Notes: generated from the sequence alone by a model not told the origin. Shown: positions 1 to 8,445, counted from the first letter of the stretch. The stretch is 64,000 nucleotides of DNA from CAYLUN01 sp964386865 (GCA_964386865.1 CAYLUN010000005.1:72741-136740); one strand, 5' to 3'. Numbers and translations are program-made.

Positions 1-2994
1 GCCGCGCGAGGCCCACTCCCACTGCGCTTCGGTCGGCAGCGCGGCTTTGACGTTTGCCGTCTGCGCGAGCCACTGGCAAAACGCCGCCGCGCGCTGCCAG
101 CTCATGCGGATCGCGGGCTGGCTGCGGTGGTTTGAGATGTAGCCGGGGAACGTGTGGTCCTTGCCGTGCTGATCCTGATAGCGCGAATCGTGCTCGGGAT
201 CGAACGCCCGGTACTGGCTGTTCTTGACCTCGGTCTCCGAGAGCCAGAAAGGCTTCGCGATCCGCACCGCCGCGCGCGGCTGTTCATCGGCGGCTCCATC
301 GCGCGAGCCCATCACGAACGCGCCGGCCGGGACACGCACGAAGGCCATGACCTCGCCGTTGGGCAGCGTGACTTCCTTGCGCGCGGGCCCCAACGCGTCC
401 TGTGCCGCTTTGGCCTGTTCGGCGGCGAGCGGGAAGCCCGCTGTTGCGAGCCCGTCGGGCTTGACCTCCGGCACCGGCTGCGGCGCCACGGGCGCGGGCG
501 CACCGCCCGCCATCACCGTACGCGTCCGCTCGTCATGTTCGGATTCGGGGTCGGCTTCGACCGCGGCAAACCGGCGGCTCAGCTCGATACGCCGCGTGCT
601 CTGATTGTGGCCTCGCACTTCGGGCGGCCCCCACTTGCCGCGCCAGGGCGCGTTCAGGTCGATCCAGCAGTAAAGCGTCTCCCACGCCGTCGCGTCGAGG
701 GTCACACCGTGGTGGCCCTTCTTAAGCATTTGCACCAGCACGCTGGTGGAGCCGTGCCACTCGAGCGGATTGTGCATGGGCAGCTCACTCTCCGGCCCTG
801 GCCGCCGCACGTATGGGTGGATCATCCGGTAACACTCGGTGGCATCCCGCATCACCAGCTTGATGTCCTGCCCCGGAACGCCACCCTGGTCCGAGGCTCG
901 CGCCGGAGCCGTTGCTGCGTCGCCGTGGCAGCCGAGGCAGTATTTCTGGGCGACCGGCCACACTTCATTTTCAAACCCGAACGGCCGCGCCGGGCCATTG
1001 AACGGGCGGAGCTGTTGCGGCGGCCGGGTATCCGCGACCGCGCGTCCGGAGACCACGGATGAGCGGTTGTCTTCGTGACAGCCCATGCAGGAAACCCGCT
1101 CGCCCGGCATGCCGACCAGCCACGAGCGCATGAGCTGAAGCGCCGCGCCGTCCGCGTCGAGCGGCTGGAGCGAGACCGGCGTGTTCGCCGGGATCTCGAA
1201 GCACGCGGACCCGTCCGGTTCGACGTCGACCGTCCCGAGCAACCGCTTGATGTCCCAGCCCGACTCCGCCCGGTCGAGGCCCACCGACTCGTGGCCGCCG
1301 GTTCGCTCGTAGGCGAAGTGGTAAGAAAAGACGCGCAACTTTTTGACGGTGCCGCGCGGCACGCCGCGCAGGCCGGGCCCGCTGTAGATGTCGGCGATGT
1401 GCACGCTGGCGGTTCTCGCACGCGGGTTGATGCGGTCGGGCAGGGCCGGCGGGCGCGGGCGTGCGGTCAGCGGAACCGGCTCCAGCAGGGCGCCGTCGCT
1501 GATCTCCGCCAGCCGAGTGATGTTGTCGAACACGTCGACGAGATAGAGGCCCCAAAGCCCGTCGCGGCGGGTCTTGGCTGAAACGAGGACGTGCTTGTCG
1601 CTCAGCGGGAACGGATAGACGAAGTACGGCCGCCCGCGCTGGAACTGGTTTTGTACCTGGCCGTCGCACACGTCGCCCTGCACGGGCTGCTCGAAACCGG
1701 GGAACTCCTGAATCATCCCCGTTTTCTCCTTGGGCAACACCTCGGCTTGGATGCGTAGCGGCGAGAACCCTTCCGGCCCCCAGACCTTATCCGGCGGGTC
1801 GTACTTGAACGGATAGGCTCGGGCCAGCGTGGGGTCGAGCAGCACCAGGCGGCCGATCTCCGAGTGGTCGTGGTGCCCGCTGACGATGCCGACCAGTTTA
1901 TGGGGATCTCCGGGAACCGGACGGCATCCGGTCAGGCAGGTGGGGAAATAGGAGCCCGACCCGTATAGCGCGAGCTGTCCCGTGCCGTCGGGGTTCATGG
2001 TCATCAGGATGCGCGACCAGTAGTGCGGGACATCGGAATACTCCCAGCGCGTGTAGACGATCCGGCCGTCATTCATAACCGTAGGCGTGTAGTCGCTGTC
2101 TTGCTCGTAGGTGAGCTGGCGGAGCGAACCGGACTTGCGGTCCAGCAGATAGAGCTGGGCCATCGGCTTGGAGCCGTTCTCGCAGGGCAGCCCCTGATAG
2201 GCGGCTGTGCCGAGCAGGACGATCCGGCCGTCTGGCGTATAGCAGCCGTCGAACCACTCCACGTCCGGCGCGTCTGTGGGCGTCACTTCGGTGACGCCCG
2301 TCCCGTCGGTCAGGCACTCGAACAGAGCCAGGCTCTTGTTGGTGCTGATGCCGGTGAAGAGCAGCAGCCGCCCGTCAAAATCGAGGTCGATGTCGCGGAT
2401 CAGCCCGGTGCCATCGCCACGATAGACGCTTTCGATTTTCGGCGTGCCGCGCAACTCCGAAATGCGGACGATGTCGTTCTTCCACCCGGTCTTCCGAATC
2501 GTAACGTGGTTGTGTGAATTCAAGGCGATGAAGCCGAGCTCGCCGCGCATGTCCTGCCGCGCCTTCTTCGGATCCATCACGCGCCTCACGGCCAGGAGCT
2601 GGCCGAAATCGAGCAGGGGGTTCGCGAGCAGTGCCTGACGCGAGGCTTCGATCAGCGCTTCGGCTTCGCGCTGGCGGCTGGCATCGGCGCCCGACAGCGC
2701 CTGCCGCACCTCGTTGGTGCGCGCGGCCAGAGCGGCGATAGCCGCGCGGTGGCGCTCGCGATCGTATGCGGCGCCGTGCGTCTTAGAGAGATCGTCAACG
2801 GCTCGCGCGGCCGCTTCGGGACTGAACCGGCTCAGGTCGTCCTGAAGCTGAGACAGGCGCTCGGCAGAGAGGCTTTGCGCCTGCTCGGAAGCAGACACCC
2901 AGCTTACGACGAGCGCCAAGGCTCCAGTCAGATAGAGCGACGCATGCGCCGAAGGTGTTGGCCGTCTTTTACGATGCAAGAGTTTGAAAAGCAT
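1..2994 (-). CDS. Two-CXXCH beta-propeller protein fused to an FGE/SUMF1-type domain (3' end outside window)
   Basis: At least 998 codons; the frame is still open at base 1. After a hydrophobic N-terminal segment (residues about 20-36) there is a TolB/WD40-like propeller region (about 170-500), then CMGCH (residues 636-640) and CLGCH (about 686-690), two c-type haem-binding motifs. From about residue 850 a new domain begins and ends at the edge in LPTEAQWEWASRG, a signature of the formylglycine-generating-enzyme/sulfatase-modifying-factor family. The middle region resembles the hydrazine synthase alpha-type domain that is widespread in PVC proteins of unknown function; this does not imply hydrazine synthesis. 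The ATG lies one base after the dehydrogenase stop, so translation is probably coupled. Localisation is probably periplasmic. Whether the FGE-like domain activates the sulfatases in this window or is a substrate-binding relative cannot be judged, because its catalytic C-terminal half is missing. Confidence 0.85.
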   Translation of the reverse strand, partial: MLFKLLHRKRRPTPSAHASLYLTGALALVVSWVSASEQAQSLSAERLSQLQDDLSRFSPEAAARAVDDLSKTHGAAYDRERHRAAIAALAARTNEVRQALSGADASRQREAEALIEASRQALLANPLLDFGQLLAVRRVMDPKKARQDMRGELGFIALNSHNHVTIRKTGWKNDIVRISELRGTPKIESVYRGDGTGLIRDIDLDFDGRLLLFTGISTNKSLALFECLTDGTGVTEVTPTDAPDVEWFDGCYTPDGRIVLLGTAAYQGLPCENGSKPMAQLYLLDRKSGSLRQLTYEQDSDYTPTVMNDGRIVYTRWEYSDVPHYWSRILMTMNPDGTGQLALYGSGSYFPTCLTGCRPVPGDPHKLVGIVSGHHDHSEIGRLVLLDPTLARAYPFKYDPPDKVWGPEGFSPLRIQAEVLPKEKTGMIQEFPGFEQPVQGDVCDGQVQNQFQRGRPYFVYPFPLSDKHVLVSAKTRRDGLWGLYLVDVFDNITRLAEISDGALLEPVPLTARPRPPALPDRINPRARTASVHIADIYSGPGLRGVPRGTVKKLRVFSYHFAYERTGGHESVGLDRAESGWDIKRLLGTVDVEPDGSACFEIPANTPVSLQPLDADGAALQLMRSWLVGMPGERVSCMGCHEDNRSSVVSGRAVADTRPPQQLRPFNGPARPFGFENEVWPVAQKYCLGCHGDAATAPARASDQGGVPGQDIKLVMRDATECYRMIHPYVRRPGPESELPMHNPLEWHGSTSVLVQMLKKGHHGVTLDATAWETLYCWIDLNAPWRGKWGPPEVRGHNQSTRRIELSRRFAAVEADPESEHDERTRTVMAGGAPAPVAPQPVPEVKPDGLATAGFPLAAEQAKAAQDALGPARKEVTLPNGEVMAFVRVPAGAFVMGSRDGAADEQPRAAVRIAKPFWLSETEVKNSQYRAFDPEHDSRYQDQHGKDHTFPGYISNHRSQPAIRMSWQRAAAFCQWLAQTANVKAALPTEAQWEWASRG

Positions 2995-2995
2995 G

Positions 2996-4081
2996 CTATC
3001 CCTTGTTCGCCAGCTCCTCGTCGAAGCAGACGGCGACTTTGCCGCAGTTCCCGCCGGCCATGAGCGCATAGGCCTCGGGCGCCTGCTCCAGCGCGAAGCG
3101 GTGCGTGATGAGCTTGTCCGGGTGGATGCCCCAGCGCACCAGCCGCTCCACCAGCTCTTCCATCAGCCAGATGCTGGTGACCCACGAGCCGAAAATGGTC
3201 TTCTGGTCGTGGATGATGTCCGGGCTCGGATTGAAGTTCACCGTGCCGCCCTCGCCGATGAAAACGACCTTGCCCCACTTGCGCGTGGCTTGGATCGCGG
3301 TGAGCCGTCCCTTGTCGTTGGCCGAGCACTCGACCGCGCGCTCGACGCCCATGCCGCCAGTCAGCGCGCGGACCTGCGCCACGGCGTCGGGGCCGGCTGG
3401 AATGACGTGGTCGGCGAGTTTGAGCCGCTTGGCGATCCTCATGCGGGCCTCGCTCACGTCCGTGCCAATGGTCAGCGGCGCGCCCATCGCCTTGCAGAGC
3501 TGGAGAGCGGCCAGCCCGACGGGGCCTAGCCCGGTCACGAGCACCGCGTCGCTACCGCAGATGCCGATCTTGAGCAGTCCCTCGTACACGGTGCCGAAGC
3601 CGCACGCGACTTGGGCGCCATCGGCGTAGCTGAGGGAGTCCGGCAGCAAGACGAGGTCTTTCTCCTCAGCCACGATGTAGGGTGCCATGCCGCCGTTGCG
3701 CTGCCAGCCATAGGCCTTGCGGAACTTCTCGCTGGAGCAGGAGATCATGTAGCCGCGCCGGCAGTCGTTGCAGACGCCGCAGCCCGAGATGTGGTACACG
3801 ACCACGCGGTCGCCCTCTTTGAAGCGGCGCATGCCGGGCCCGCACTTCACGATTTGTCCGGCCGGCTCGTGCCCCGCGACCATCCCCTTCTGATAGCCTT
3901 CGGGCCCCTTGCCCAAATGCTCGTGGTAGATGCAGCGGATGTCCGACCCGCAGATGGTGCAAGCCTTGGTCTTCAGCAGGACTTCGCCGTGCCCCGGCTC
4001 GGGAACCGGATACTTCTGGAACTTCACCGTGCTGTCGCCCGGCAGGTACGCGCCCGTCATGGTTTTCGGAATCTTGCTCAT
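2996..4081 (-). CDS. Zinc-dependent alcohol dehydrogenase (MDR family)
   Basis: 361 residues, the usual length of medium-chain zinc dehydrogenases. The GroES-like domain has the catalytic zinc region TICGSD and the GHEPAG motif; the structural zinc lobe is a run of cysteines (GCGVCNDCRRGYMISC). The Rossmann motif GLGPVG lies near the middle, for NAD(P). It would oxidise a polyol or sugar alcohol, or reduce the matching carbonyl; the substrate cannot be read from sequence. The start is preceded by AAAGGAG. It sits between an aldo/keto reductase upstream and the two-CXXCH protein immediately downstream (1 bp gap), which suggests one redox operon. Confidence in the family is high and in the substrate none. 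Confidence 0.93.
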   Translation of the reverse strand: MSKIPKTMTGAYLPGDSTVKFQKYPVPEPGHGEVLLKTKACTICGSDIRCIYHEHLGKGPEGYQKGMVAGHEPAGQIVKCGPGMRRFKEGDRVVVYHISGCGVCNDCRRGYMISCSSEKFRKAYGWQRNGGMAPYIVAEEKDLVLLPDSLSYADGAQVACGFGTVYEGLLKIGICGSDAVLVTGLGPVGLAALQLCKAMGAPLTIGTDVSEARMRIAKRLKLADHVIPAGPDAVAQVRALTGGMGVERAVECSANDKGRLTAIQATRKWGKVVFIGEGGTVNFNPSPDIIHDQKTIFGSWVTSIWLMEELVERLVRWGIHPDKLITHRFALEQAPEAYALMAGGNCGKVAVCFDEELANKG

Positions 4082-4102
4082 ATAGCTCCTTTATACAGAA
4101 TG

Positions 4103-4194
4103 AAACGCTCAACATCCAACGTTCAACGTTCAACGCTCAAGTTGATTCTCTCCTCGCTTCAGAGTTGAAAGTTGAGCGTTCAGCGTTGAGCGCT
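4103..4194. repeat. Paired inverted blocks of a TTGAGCGTTGAA-type dispersed repeat
   Basis: The spacer between the two oxidoreductase genes is almost entirely repeat. The left block (about 4103-4140) is built from CAACGTT/CAACGCT units; the right block (4163-4194) has the same units in inverse orientation (GTTGAGCGTT, TTGAGCG). The same units recur at 19501-19550 inside mfd. From memory, repeats of this type, giving NVQRST-like translations, are common between genes of Verrucomicrobia-related genomes. The transcript could fold into a stem here and separate expression of the two genes. Confidence 0.8.
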
Positions 4195-4195
4195 A

Positions 4196-5218
4196 TTATC
4201 GCATAATCACGCCGTCCTCGTCCCACAGCGCCTCCCACGTCAGGCCCTCGCGCCACAGGAAGACCTGGCCCTTGATCAGGCGGCAGCCCTTTTCGATGCG
4301 CGAAAGGTCTCGCATGTCCGCGTCGGTGAGGCGCGCGGCGTCGACGGCGGCCTGCAGGTTGGCCAGCAGCTGGTGTCGCTTCACCGCGAAGGGGATCGTC
4401 ACCGCGCCGCGCTTGACCGCCCACATGATGCAGACAACCGCGGGGTGCACGCCGAGCCGCTGCGCGACGCGCAGGATGACCGGATCCTCCAATTCGCAGG
4501 TGTCCTCCGGCGTGCGGTCGCGCTCCGGCCGCGAGGGCGAGCCGATGGGGCAGAAGCCGATAGGCTGTATGCCGCTCGCGACCAAGAAGTCATAAAGCGC
4601 CTGCTGCTGGAAGTGCGGGTGCAGCTCCAGCTCGTTCACGGCGGGCTTCACGCGGCAGTCGCGCAGGAGCAGCGTCAGCTTGGGAATCGTCATGTTGGAC
4701 GTGCCGATGGTTCGGACAAGGCCCAGCCGAACCAGCTCCTCCAGCTGCGACCACGCCCGCATGTAGGCCTCGTGGATGTAGGGCTTGGCGTTCGGGTTGT
4801 GGTAGTCGCCCGCGCACCCCTTGGGATGGAAGTTCGGGAAAGGCCAGTGGACGAGGTAGAGGTCGAGGTAGTCGAGCCCGAGGTCGTGGAGCGACTGCTT
4901 GCAGGAGGCGATCACCTCGCCGTCTCCGTGTCGGTCGTTCCAGACTTTGGAGGTGATCCAGAGGCCCTCGCGCCGGACGCCGGAAGCCGTCACCTTTTTC
5001 AGCGCCGCGCCGACTTGCGCCTCGTTGCCGTAGACCGAGGCGCAGTCGAAGTGCCGGTAGCCGAGGCCGGCGGCCTCGACCACGGCGGCGGCCACCGTCT
5101 CCGCATTGTATTTGTCCGAGCCGAACGTGCCCATGCCCACGACGGGCATCTTCGCGCCGTTCGCGAGCGCGCGGGTGGGGACGAGGGCCGGGTCGAGAAG
5201 AGCGTTGTTCTGAATCAT
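4196..5218 (-). CDS. Aldo/keto reductase
   Basis: 340 residues with the classical AKR barrel order: GMGTFGSDKYN near the N terminus, FDCASVYGNE carrying the catalytic Asp and Tyr, the Lys in TSKVWND, the His in LVHWPFPN, and GTSNM after the middle. All four catalytic positions are present. It is an NAD(P)H-dependent carbonyl reductase without a signal peptide, so cytoplasmic. It is the first gene of the minus-strand group with the zinc dehydrogenase and the two-CXXCH protein, and it is divergent from the AraC-type regulator, which is the likely controller. A GAAGGA ribosome-binding site lies 7 bases before the start. Substrate unknown; sugar-derived aldehydes or ketones are plausible from context. 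Confidence 0.93.
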   Translation of the reverse strand: MIQNNALLDPALVPTRALANGAKMPVVGMGTFGSDKYNAETVAAAVVEAAGLGYRHFDCASVYGNEAQVGAALKKVTASGVRREGLWITSKVWNDRHGDGEVIASCKQSLHDLGLDYLDLYLVHWPFPNFHPKGCAGDYHNPNAKPYIHEAYMRAWSQLEELVRLGLVRTIGTSNMTIPKLTLLLRDCRVKPAVNELELHPHFQQQALYDFLVASGIQPIGFCPIGSPSRPERDRTPEDTCELEDPVILRVAQRLGVHPAVVCIMWAVKRGAVTIPFAVKRHQLLANLQAAVDAARLTDADMRDLSRIEKGCRLIKGQVFLWREGLTWEALWDEDGVIMR

Positions 5219-5280
5219 GTCGATTTCCTTCGTGCAGTCGAGACATACAAGCTCTGTACGTCAATTCGAAATATTACGGT

Positions 5281-6231
5281 ATGCCGGGGAAAAAGGGAAT
5301 GGACGGAATTGACCGAATGATGGATATTATTGACTTCATGAAACCGGTGCCCTTCCTCTCCAAACAAGTCGTGTCGGGCGAGTACTACTTTCTCAATCTG
5401 AATCCGGCGAAGGGCTCGCCCGGAACCGTGGTGTGCGGCGGGCTGGAGCGCTGTGACCCGCACTACCGCATCGCCCGCAACCGCTTCAAGTACCACTCCA
5501 TCGAGTATGTGGCCGCTGGCGCGGGCGAGCTGGTCACGAGCGGCCACCGGTTTCCCTTGCGGCCGGGAGCGCTCTTCTACTACAGCCCGGCGGTTCGCCA
5601 CGAGATCACGACCGACGCCCGGCAGCCGCTGGTCAAGTACTTCGTGGATTTCTGCGGGTCGCGCTTCACCCGGCTGCTGGCAGGGCACCCGCTGGCCACT
5701 CACGAGCCTTGCTACGTGGGGACGGCGCTCCGGCTGGACGACCTTTTCGCGGCGCTGCAGCGGGCCGGGCGTGGCACGGGCGCGCGCAGCCAGAGCCTGT
5801 GCGACTGCCTGCTGGAGCTGCTGATCCTCCAGGTGGCGGAGCACGCGCTTTCGCAGGACGACGCCGAGTCGCCCGCCCAGCACACCTACCAGCGGAGCCG
5901 AGATCTGATCGACGCGCAGCACCAGGCCCTGCACTCGCTGAAGGATGTGGCCGACGCGTGCCACGTCAACGCGACCTACCTCTGTCGGCTGTTCAAGCGC
6001 TACGGCTCGGAGTCGCCCTACCTGCTGCTGATCCGCCTGAAGATGCGCCACGCCGCCGATCAGCTCAGCGGCTCACGGGCGCTGATCAAGCAGGTGGCCA
6101 AAGCCGCTGGCTTCTCCGATCCCTACCACTTCTCGCGCGTTTTCAAGAAGGTCTACGGCGTCTCTCCCCGCGCGTTTCTCGCGACCGCGCACCGGACGGA
6201 ATCCGGCGCGGGCTCGCCGGATTCGGAATAG
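5281..6231 (+). CDS. AraC-family transcriptional regulator
   Basis: 316 residues from the first ATG. The N-terminal half is a cupin-like sensor (around IEYVAAGAGEL and PGALFYYSP); the C-terminal 100 residues hold two helix-turn-helix motifs (LKDVADACHVNATYLCRLFK and VAKAAGFSDPYHFSRVFKK) with the typical ending GVSPRAF. The start is uncertain: the ATG at 5281 has no clear ribosome-binding site, the one at 5299 follows GGGGAAAAAGGGA, and the one at 5338 would give the commonest N terminus for such proteins. It is divergent from the reductase/dehydrogenase operon and 87 bp upstream of the DUF1080 gene. In this family the ligand is usually a sugar or its derivative, so it probably regulates these neighbours. 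Confidence 0.92.
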   Translation: MPGKKGMDGIDRMMDIIDFMKPVPFLSKQVVSGEYYFLNLNPAKGSPGTVVCGGLERCDPHYRIARNRFKYHSIEYVAAGAGELVTSGHRFPLRPGALFYYSPAVRHEITTDARQPLVKYFVDFCGSRFTRLLAGHPLATHEPCYVGTALRLDDLFAALQRAGRGTGARSQSLCDCLLELLILQVAEHALSQDDAESPAQHTYQRSRDLIDAQHQALHSLKDVADACHVNATYLCRLFKRYGSESPYLLLIRLKMRHAADQLSGSRALIKQVAKAAGFSDPYHFSRVFKKVYGVSPRAFLATAHRTESGAGSPDSE

Positions 6232-6242
6232 CCAAGCGCGGC

Positions 6243-6304
6243 CGATTCTGCCAAAATAGGCCTCCACAACCGAAAGGGGTTGTGCGTGATTTCTGCAAAT
6301 AACC
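6243..6304 (+). promoter_or_regulatory. Direct repeat flanking a hairpin; candidate AraC-type operator
   Basis: Two similar sites, GATTCTGCCAAAATA at 6244 and GATTTCTGCAAATAA at 6288, lie 44 bp apart in the same orientation, about four helical turns. Between them is a perfect 7-bp stem, CACAACC (6265-6271) and GGTTGTG (6278-6284), with a 6-nt loop. The position just after the AraC-type gene and before the DUF1080 gene suits an operator with a hairpin, or simply a terminator plus upstream sites. This is inference from spacing and similarity only. Confidence 0.4.
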
Positions 6305-6318
6305 TGGAGGACTGAGGC

Positions 6319-7467
6319 ATGAAGCAGTTGAAGACGGTGGCGGCGGCGATGGCCGCAGGAACGGCGGCGTCAGCGGCGATGGCGGGACTTTACGGCGACA
6401 CGCCGGACGCGCGGCACGCGTGGTCCGTGCACGACATGAACCGGCCGCGCCCGGCGGTCATCGCGGTCGAGCCGGGCAAGGCGCCCTCCGACGCGGTCGT
6501 GCTGTTCGACGGCACCTCGCTGGACGCGTGGCGCTCGGGGCAGGACGAGGCGTGTAAGTGGAAGATCGTCGAGGGCGGCGCTCTGGAGGTCGTTCCCAAA
6601 ACCGGCGAGATACACACCAAAGACTCGTTCGGCGACTGCCAGCTCCACCTCGAGTTCGCAACGCCTGCCAAGGTCGAGGGCAGCAGCCAAGGCCGCGGCA
6701 ACAGCGGCGTTTTCCTGATGGGCATGCACGAGGTGCAGGTGCTGGACTGCTTCGAGAACGAGACGTATGCCGACGGGCAGTGCTCCTCTGTTTACGGCGA
6801 GAACCCGCCGCTCGTGAACGCCTGCCGCAAGCCGGGCGAGTGGCAGACCTATGACATCGTGTTCCACCAGCCCATCTGGGACGGCGAGACGCTCAAGCGC
6901 CCCGGGACGGTGACGGTGATCCACAACGGCGTGTTGACGCAGGACCACTGGGAGTTCGAGGGCCTGAGCACGCACTGCCAGCGCAAGCCGCTGAAGCCGT
7001 ACGCGAGCAAGCTGCCGCTGCGCCTCCAAGACCACGGCAACCCCATGCGCTTCCGCAACATCTGGATCCGCGAGATCCCGTCGCGCTACGCCAACACGAC
7101 TCATGGCGGCCCGGCGGCGAACGAGGCGGACGTGACCGCGCTGCGCCAGAAGACCGCGGCCAAGCTGTTTGAGGCGGCGAACCCGGCCGACCCGAGCAAG
7201 GTCGCCGCGCTGCACCGCCTGCTCGAGGTCATCGGCTACGACAAGGCGGACGCCTATCTGAAGCCGACCCAGGAGCTGGCGGACGCCTACCTAAAGGAGC
7301 TGGCCGGGCTGGACGCGCAGAAGCTGCAGGACCGCAAGGGCGACATCGTCGGCCTGCGCAACGCCTGCAACGTGCTGACGCGCAACAAGGTGGTTCCCGA
7401 AGACTTCAAGCTGAAGGCGGAGCTCCAGCGCATCATCAGCGAGAACGGGCTTGAGAAGAAAAGGTAA
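6319..7467 (+). CDS. Secreted DUF1080 (3-keto-disaccharide hydrolase-type) protein
   Basis: 382 residues. The signal peptide (MKQLKTVAAAMAAGTAASA) is followed by the concanavalin-like DUF1080 domain: VVLFDGTSLDAW at its start, then the strand pairs FGDCQLHLEF, GRGNSGVFL and MHEVQVLDCFENETY, typical of the family. From about residue 265 there is a charged, helix-rich extension of 115 residues not needed for the domain. Members have been assigned as hydrolases of 3-keto-glycosides, acting after a sugar is oxidised at C3; an exported dehydrogenase partner is not obvious here. GGAGGA lies upstream of the ATG. It follows the AraC-type regulator and the direct repeats, suggesting regulation by it. 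Family certain; substrate unknown. Confidence 0.92.
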   Translation: MKQLKTVAAAMAAGTAASAAMAGLYGDTPDARHAWSVHDMNRPRPAVIAVEPGKAPSDAVVLFDGTSLDAWRSGQDEACKWKIVEGGALEVVPKTGEIHTKDSFGDCQLHLEFATPAKVEGSSQGRGNSGVFLMGMHEVQVLDCFENETYADGQCSSVYGENPPLVNACRKPGEWQTYDIVFHQPIWDGETLKRPGTVTVIHNGVLTQDHWEFEGLSTHCQRKPLKPYASKLPLRLQDHGNPMRFRNIWIREIPSRYANTTHGGPAANEADVTALRQKTAAKLFEAANPADPSKVAALHRLLEVIGYDKADAYLKPTQELADAYLKELAGLDAQKLQDRKGDIVGLRNACNVLTRNKVVPEDFKLKAELQRIISENGLEKKR

Positions 7468-7479
7468 ATAGGCTGCAGG

Positions 7480-7516
7480 CTGTTAGGCGGTTAGGTTCGG
7501 CGCAACCGTCTAACAG
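7480..7516. terminator. Hairpin between convergent genes
   Basis: CTGTTAGGCGGTT (7480-7492) and AACCGTCTAACAG (7504-7516) form a stem with 12 of 13 pairs and an 11-nt loop. It lies between the convergent DUF1080 and YjbQ-type genes, so it could end both transcripts. There is no U-run, so it may instead be a repeat-derived hairpin. Confidence 0.55.
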
Positions 7517-7542
7517 CGTAAACTGCCAGACCCCTTTCGGAA

Positions 7543-7929
7543 TCATTTCACCCACACCCGGCGCGTGCGGGGGCCGTCGAACTCGCAGAGGAAGATGCCC
7601 TGCCACACGCCGAGCTGGAGGTGGCCGCATGCCACAAGCACGTCGACGGAGCTGCCCATCAGCGACGCCTTGACGTGCGCGGCCGAGTTGCCCTCGGCGT
7701 GCGCGTAGAAGGGCTGTTTCCACGGCACAGCGGCGTCGAGTTGGCGCAGCATGTCGGCCGCCACGTCGGAGTCCGCCTTTTCGTTCAGCGTCAGCCCGCA
7801 GGTCGTGTGAGGGGCGAAGACCGTGACGACGTCTTCGTCGATGCCCAGTTCCTTAACCGCCTGCTGCACCTGCTCGGTGATGTTGACGAACTGGTCGCGC
7901 GACCGGGTCATCACCTCAAAGTACTTCAT
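7543..7929 (-). CDS. YjbQ/UPF0047 family protein, second tandem copy
   Basis: 128 residues, almost the whole family length of about 130-140. Conserved family features are present: HTTCG in the N-terminal half, the histidine/asparagine cluster HAEGNSAAH, and the C-terminal GVWQGIFLCEFDGPR. E. coli YjbQ can supply weak thiamine-phosphate synthase activity; the physiological role of the family is not settled. It is about two-thirds identical to the copy just upstream and is separated from it by 35 bp with its own ribosome-binding site (GGAGAAAGGGAC before ATG), so the two are one operon. It converges with the DUF1080 gene. Confidence 0.93.
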   Translation of the reverse strand: MKYFEVMTRSRDQFVNITEQVQQAVKELGIDEDVVTVFAPHTTCGLTLNEKADSDVAADMLRQLDAAVPWKQPFYAHAEGNSAAHVKASLMGSSVDVLVACGHLQLGVWQGIFLCEFDGPRTRRVWVK

Positions 7930-7964
7930 GTCCCTTTCTCCTCACCTCCGACCGCTGCTTTCTC

Positions 7965-8351
7965 CTACTGCACCCACACGTGTCGGATGCGCGGCCCGTC
8001 AAACTCGCACAGGTAGATGCCCTGCCACATGCCGAGCTGGATGTTCCCGTAAGCCACGATGACTTGAATGGACGAGCCGGTCAGCGACGTTTTGATGTGG
8101 GCGGCGGAGTTGCCGCCCGCATGCGCGTAGAAGGTCTGCCTCCAAGGAACCAGCGCGTCAAGCTGTTGAATCATGTCGGAGACCACGTCCGGGTCTTCGT
8201 TCTCGTTGACCGTAACGCCACAGGTGGTGTGCGGGGTGAAGACGGTGATCACGCCGTCCGTGATCCCCAGCTCACCAGCCGCCTTCTGTACCTGATCCGT
8301 GATGTTCACGAACTGGTCGTGCGTATGCGTTTGAACGTCAAAGGATTTCAT
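7965..8351 (-). CDS. YjbQ/UPF0047 family protein, first tandem copy
   Basis: 128 residues with the same landmarks as its neighbour: HTTCG, HAGGNSAAH, and GMWQGIYLCEFDGPR. The His residues of these motifs form the presumed metal/active site of this homotrimer-type fold. It is the promoter-proximal copy; a sigma70-like promoter reads into it from 8423-8395. The two copies differ at many surface positions (for example EDVVTVFA against DGVITVFT) but keep all motif residues, so both look functional. A heterotrimer or divided substrate range is possible but is inference. Confidence 0.93.
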   Translation of the reverse strand: MKSFDVQTHTHDQFVNITDQVQKAAGELGITDGVITVFTPHTTCGVTVNENEDPDVVSDMIQQLDALVPWRQTFYAHAGGNSAAHIKTSLTGSSIQVIVAYGNIQLGMWQGIYLCEFDGPRIRHVWVQ

Positions 8352-8394
8352 AACCTAACCTCCTTTCGCTACGCCCCTCGCTCAGTCTGCCAAC

Positions 8395-8423
8395 AGTATA
8401 CCGAGTTCGTTCCTCAATCACAA
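8395..8423 (-). promoter_or_regulatory. Sigma70-like promoter of the YjbQ pair
   Basis: On the minus strand: TTGTGA (8423-8418), 17-bp spacer, TATACT (8400-8395), about 45 bp before the start of the first yjbQ-like gene. The match is 4/6 at -35 and 5/6 at -10. Confidence 0.55.
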
Positions 8424-8445
8424 GGTGAAACCACCCCCGTCGCGC

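Noticed and set aside
1..2994. Hydrazine synthase activity
   Set aside because: Only the domain type resembles the alpha subunit; the other subunits and an anammox context are absent, and the domain is widespread in unrelated PVC proteins.
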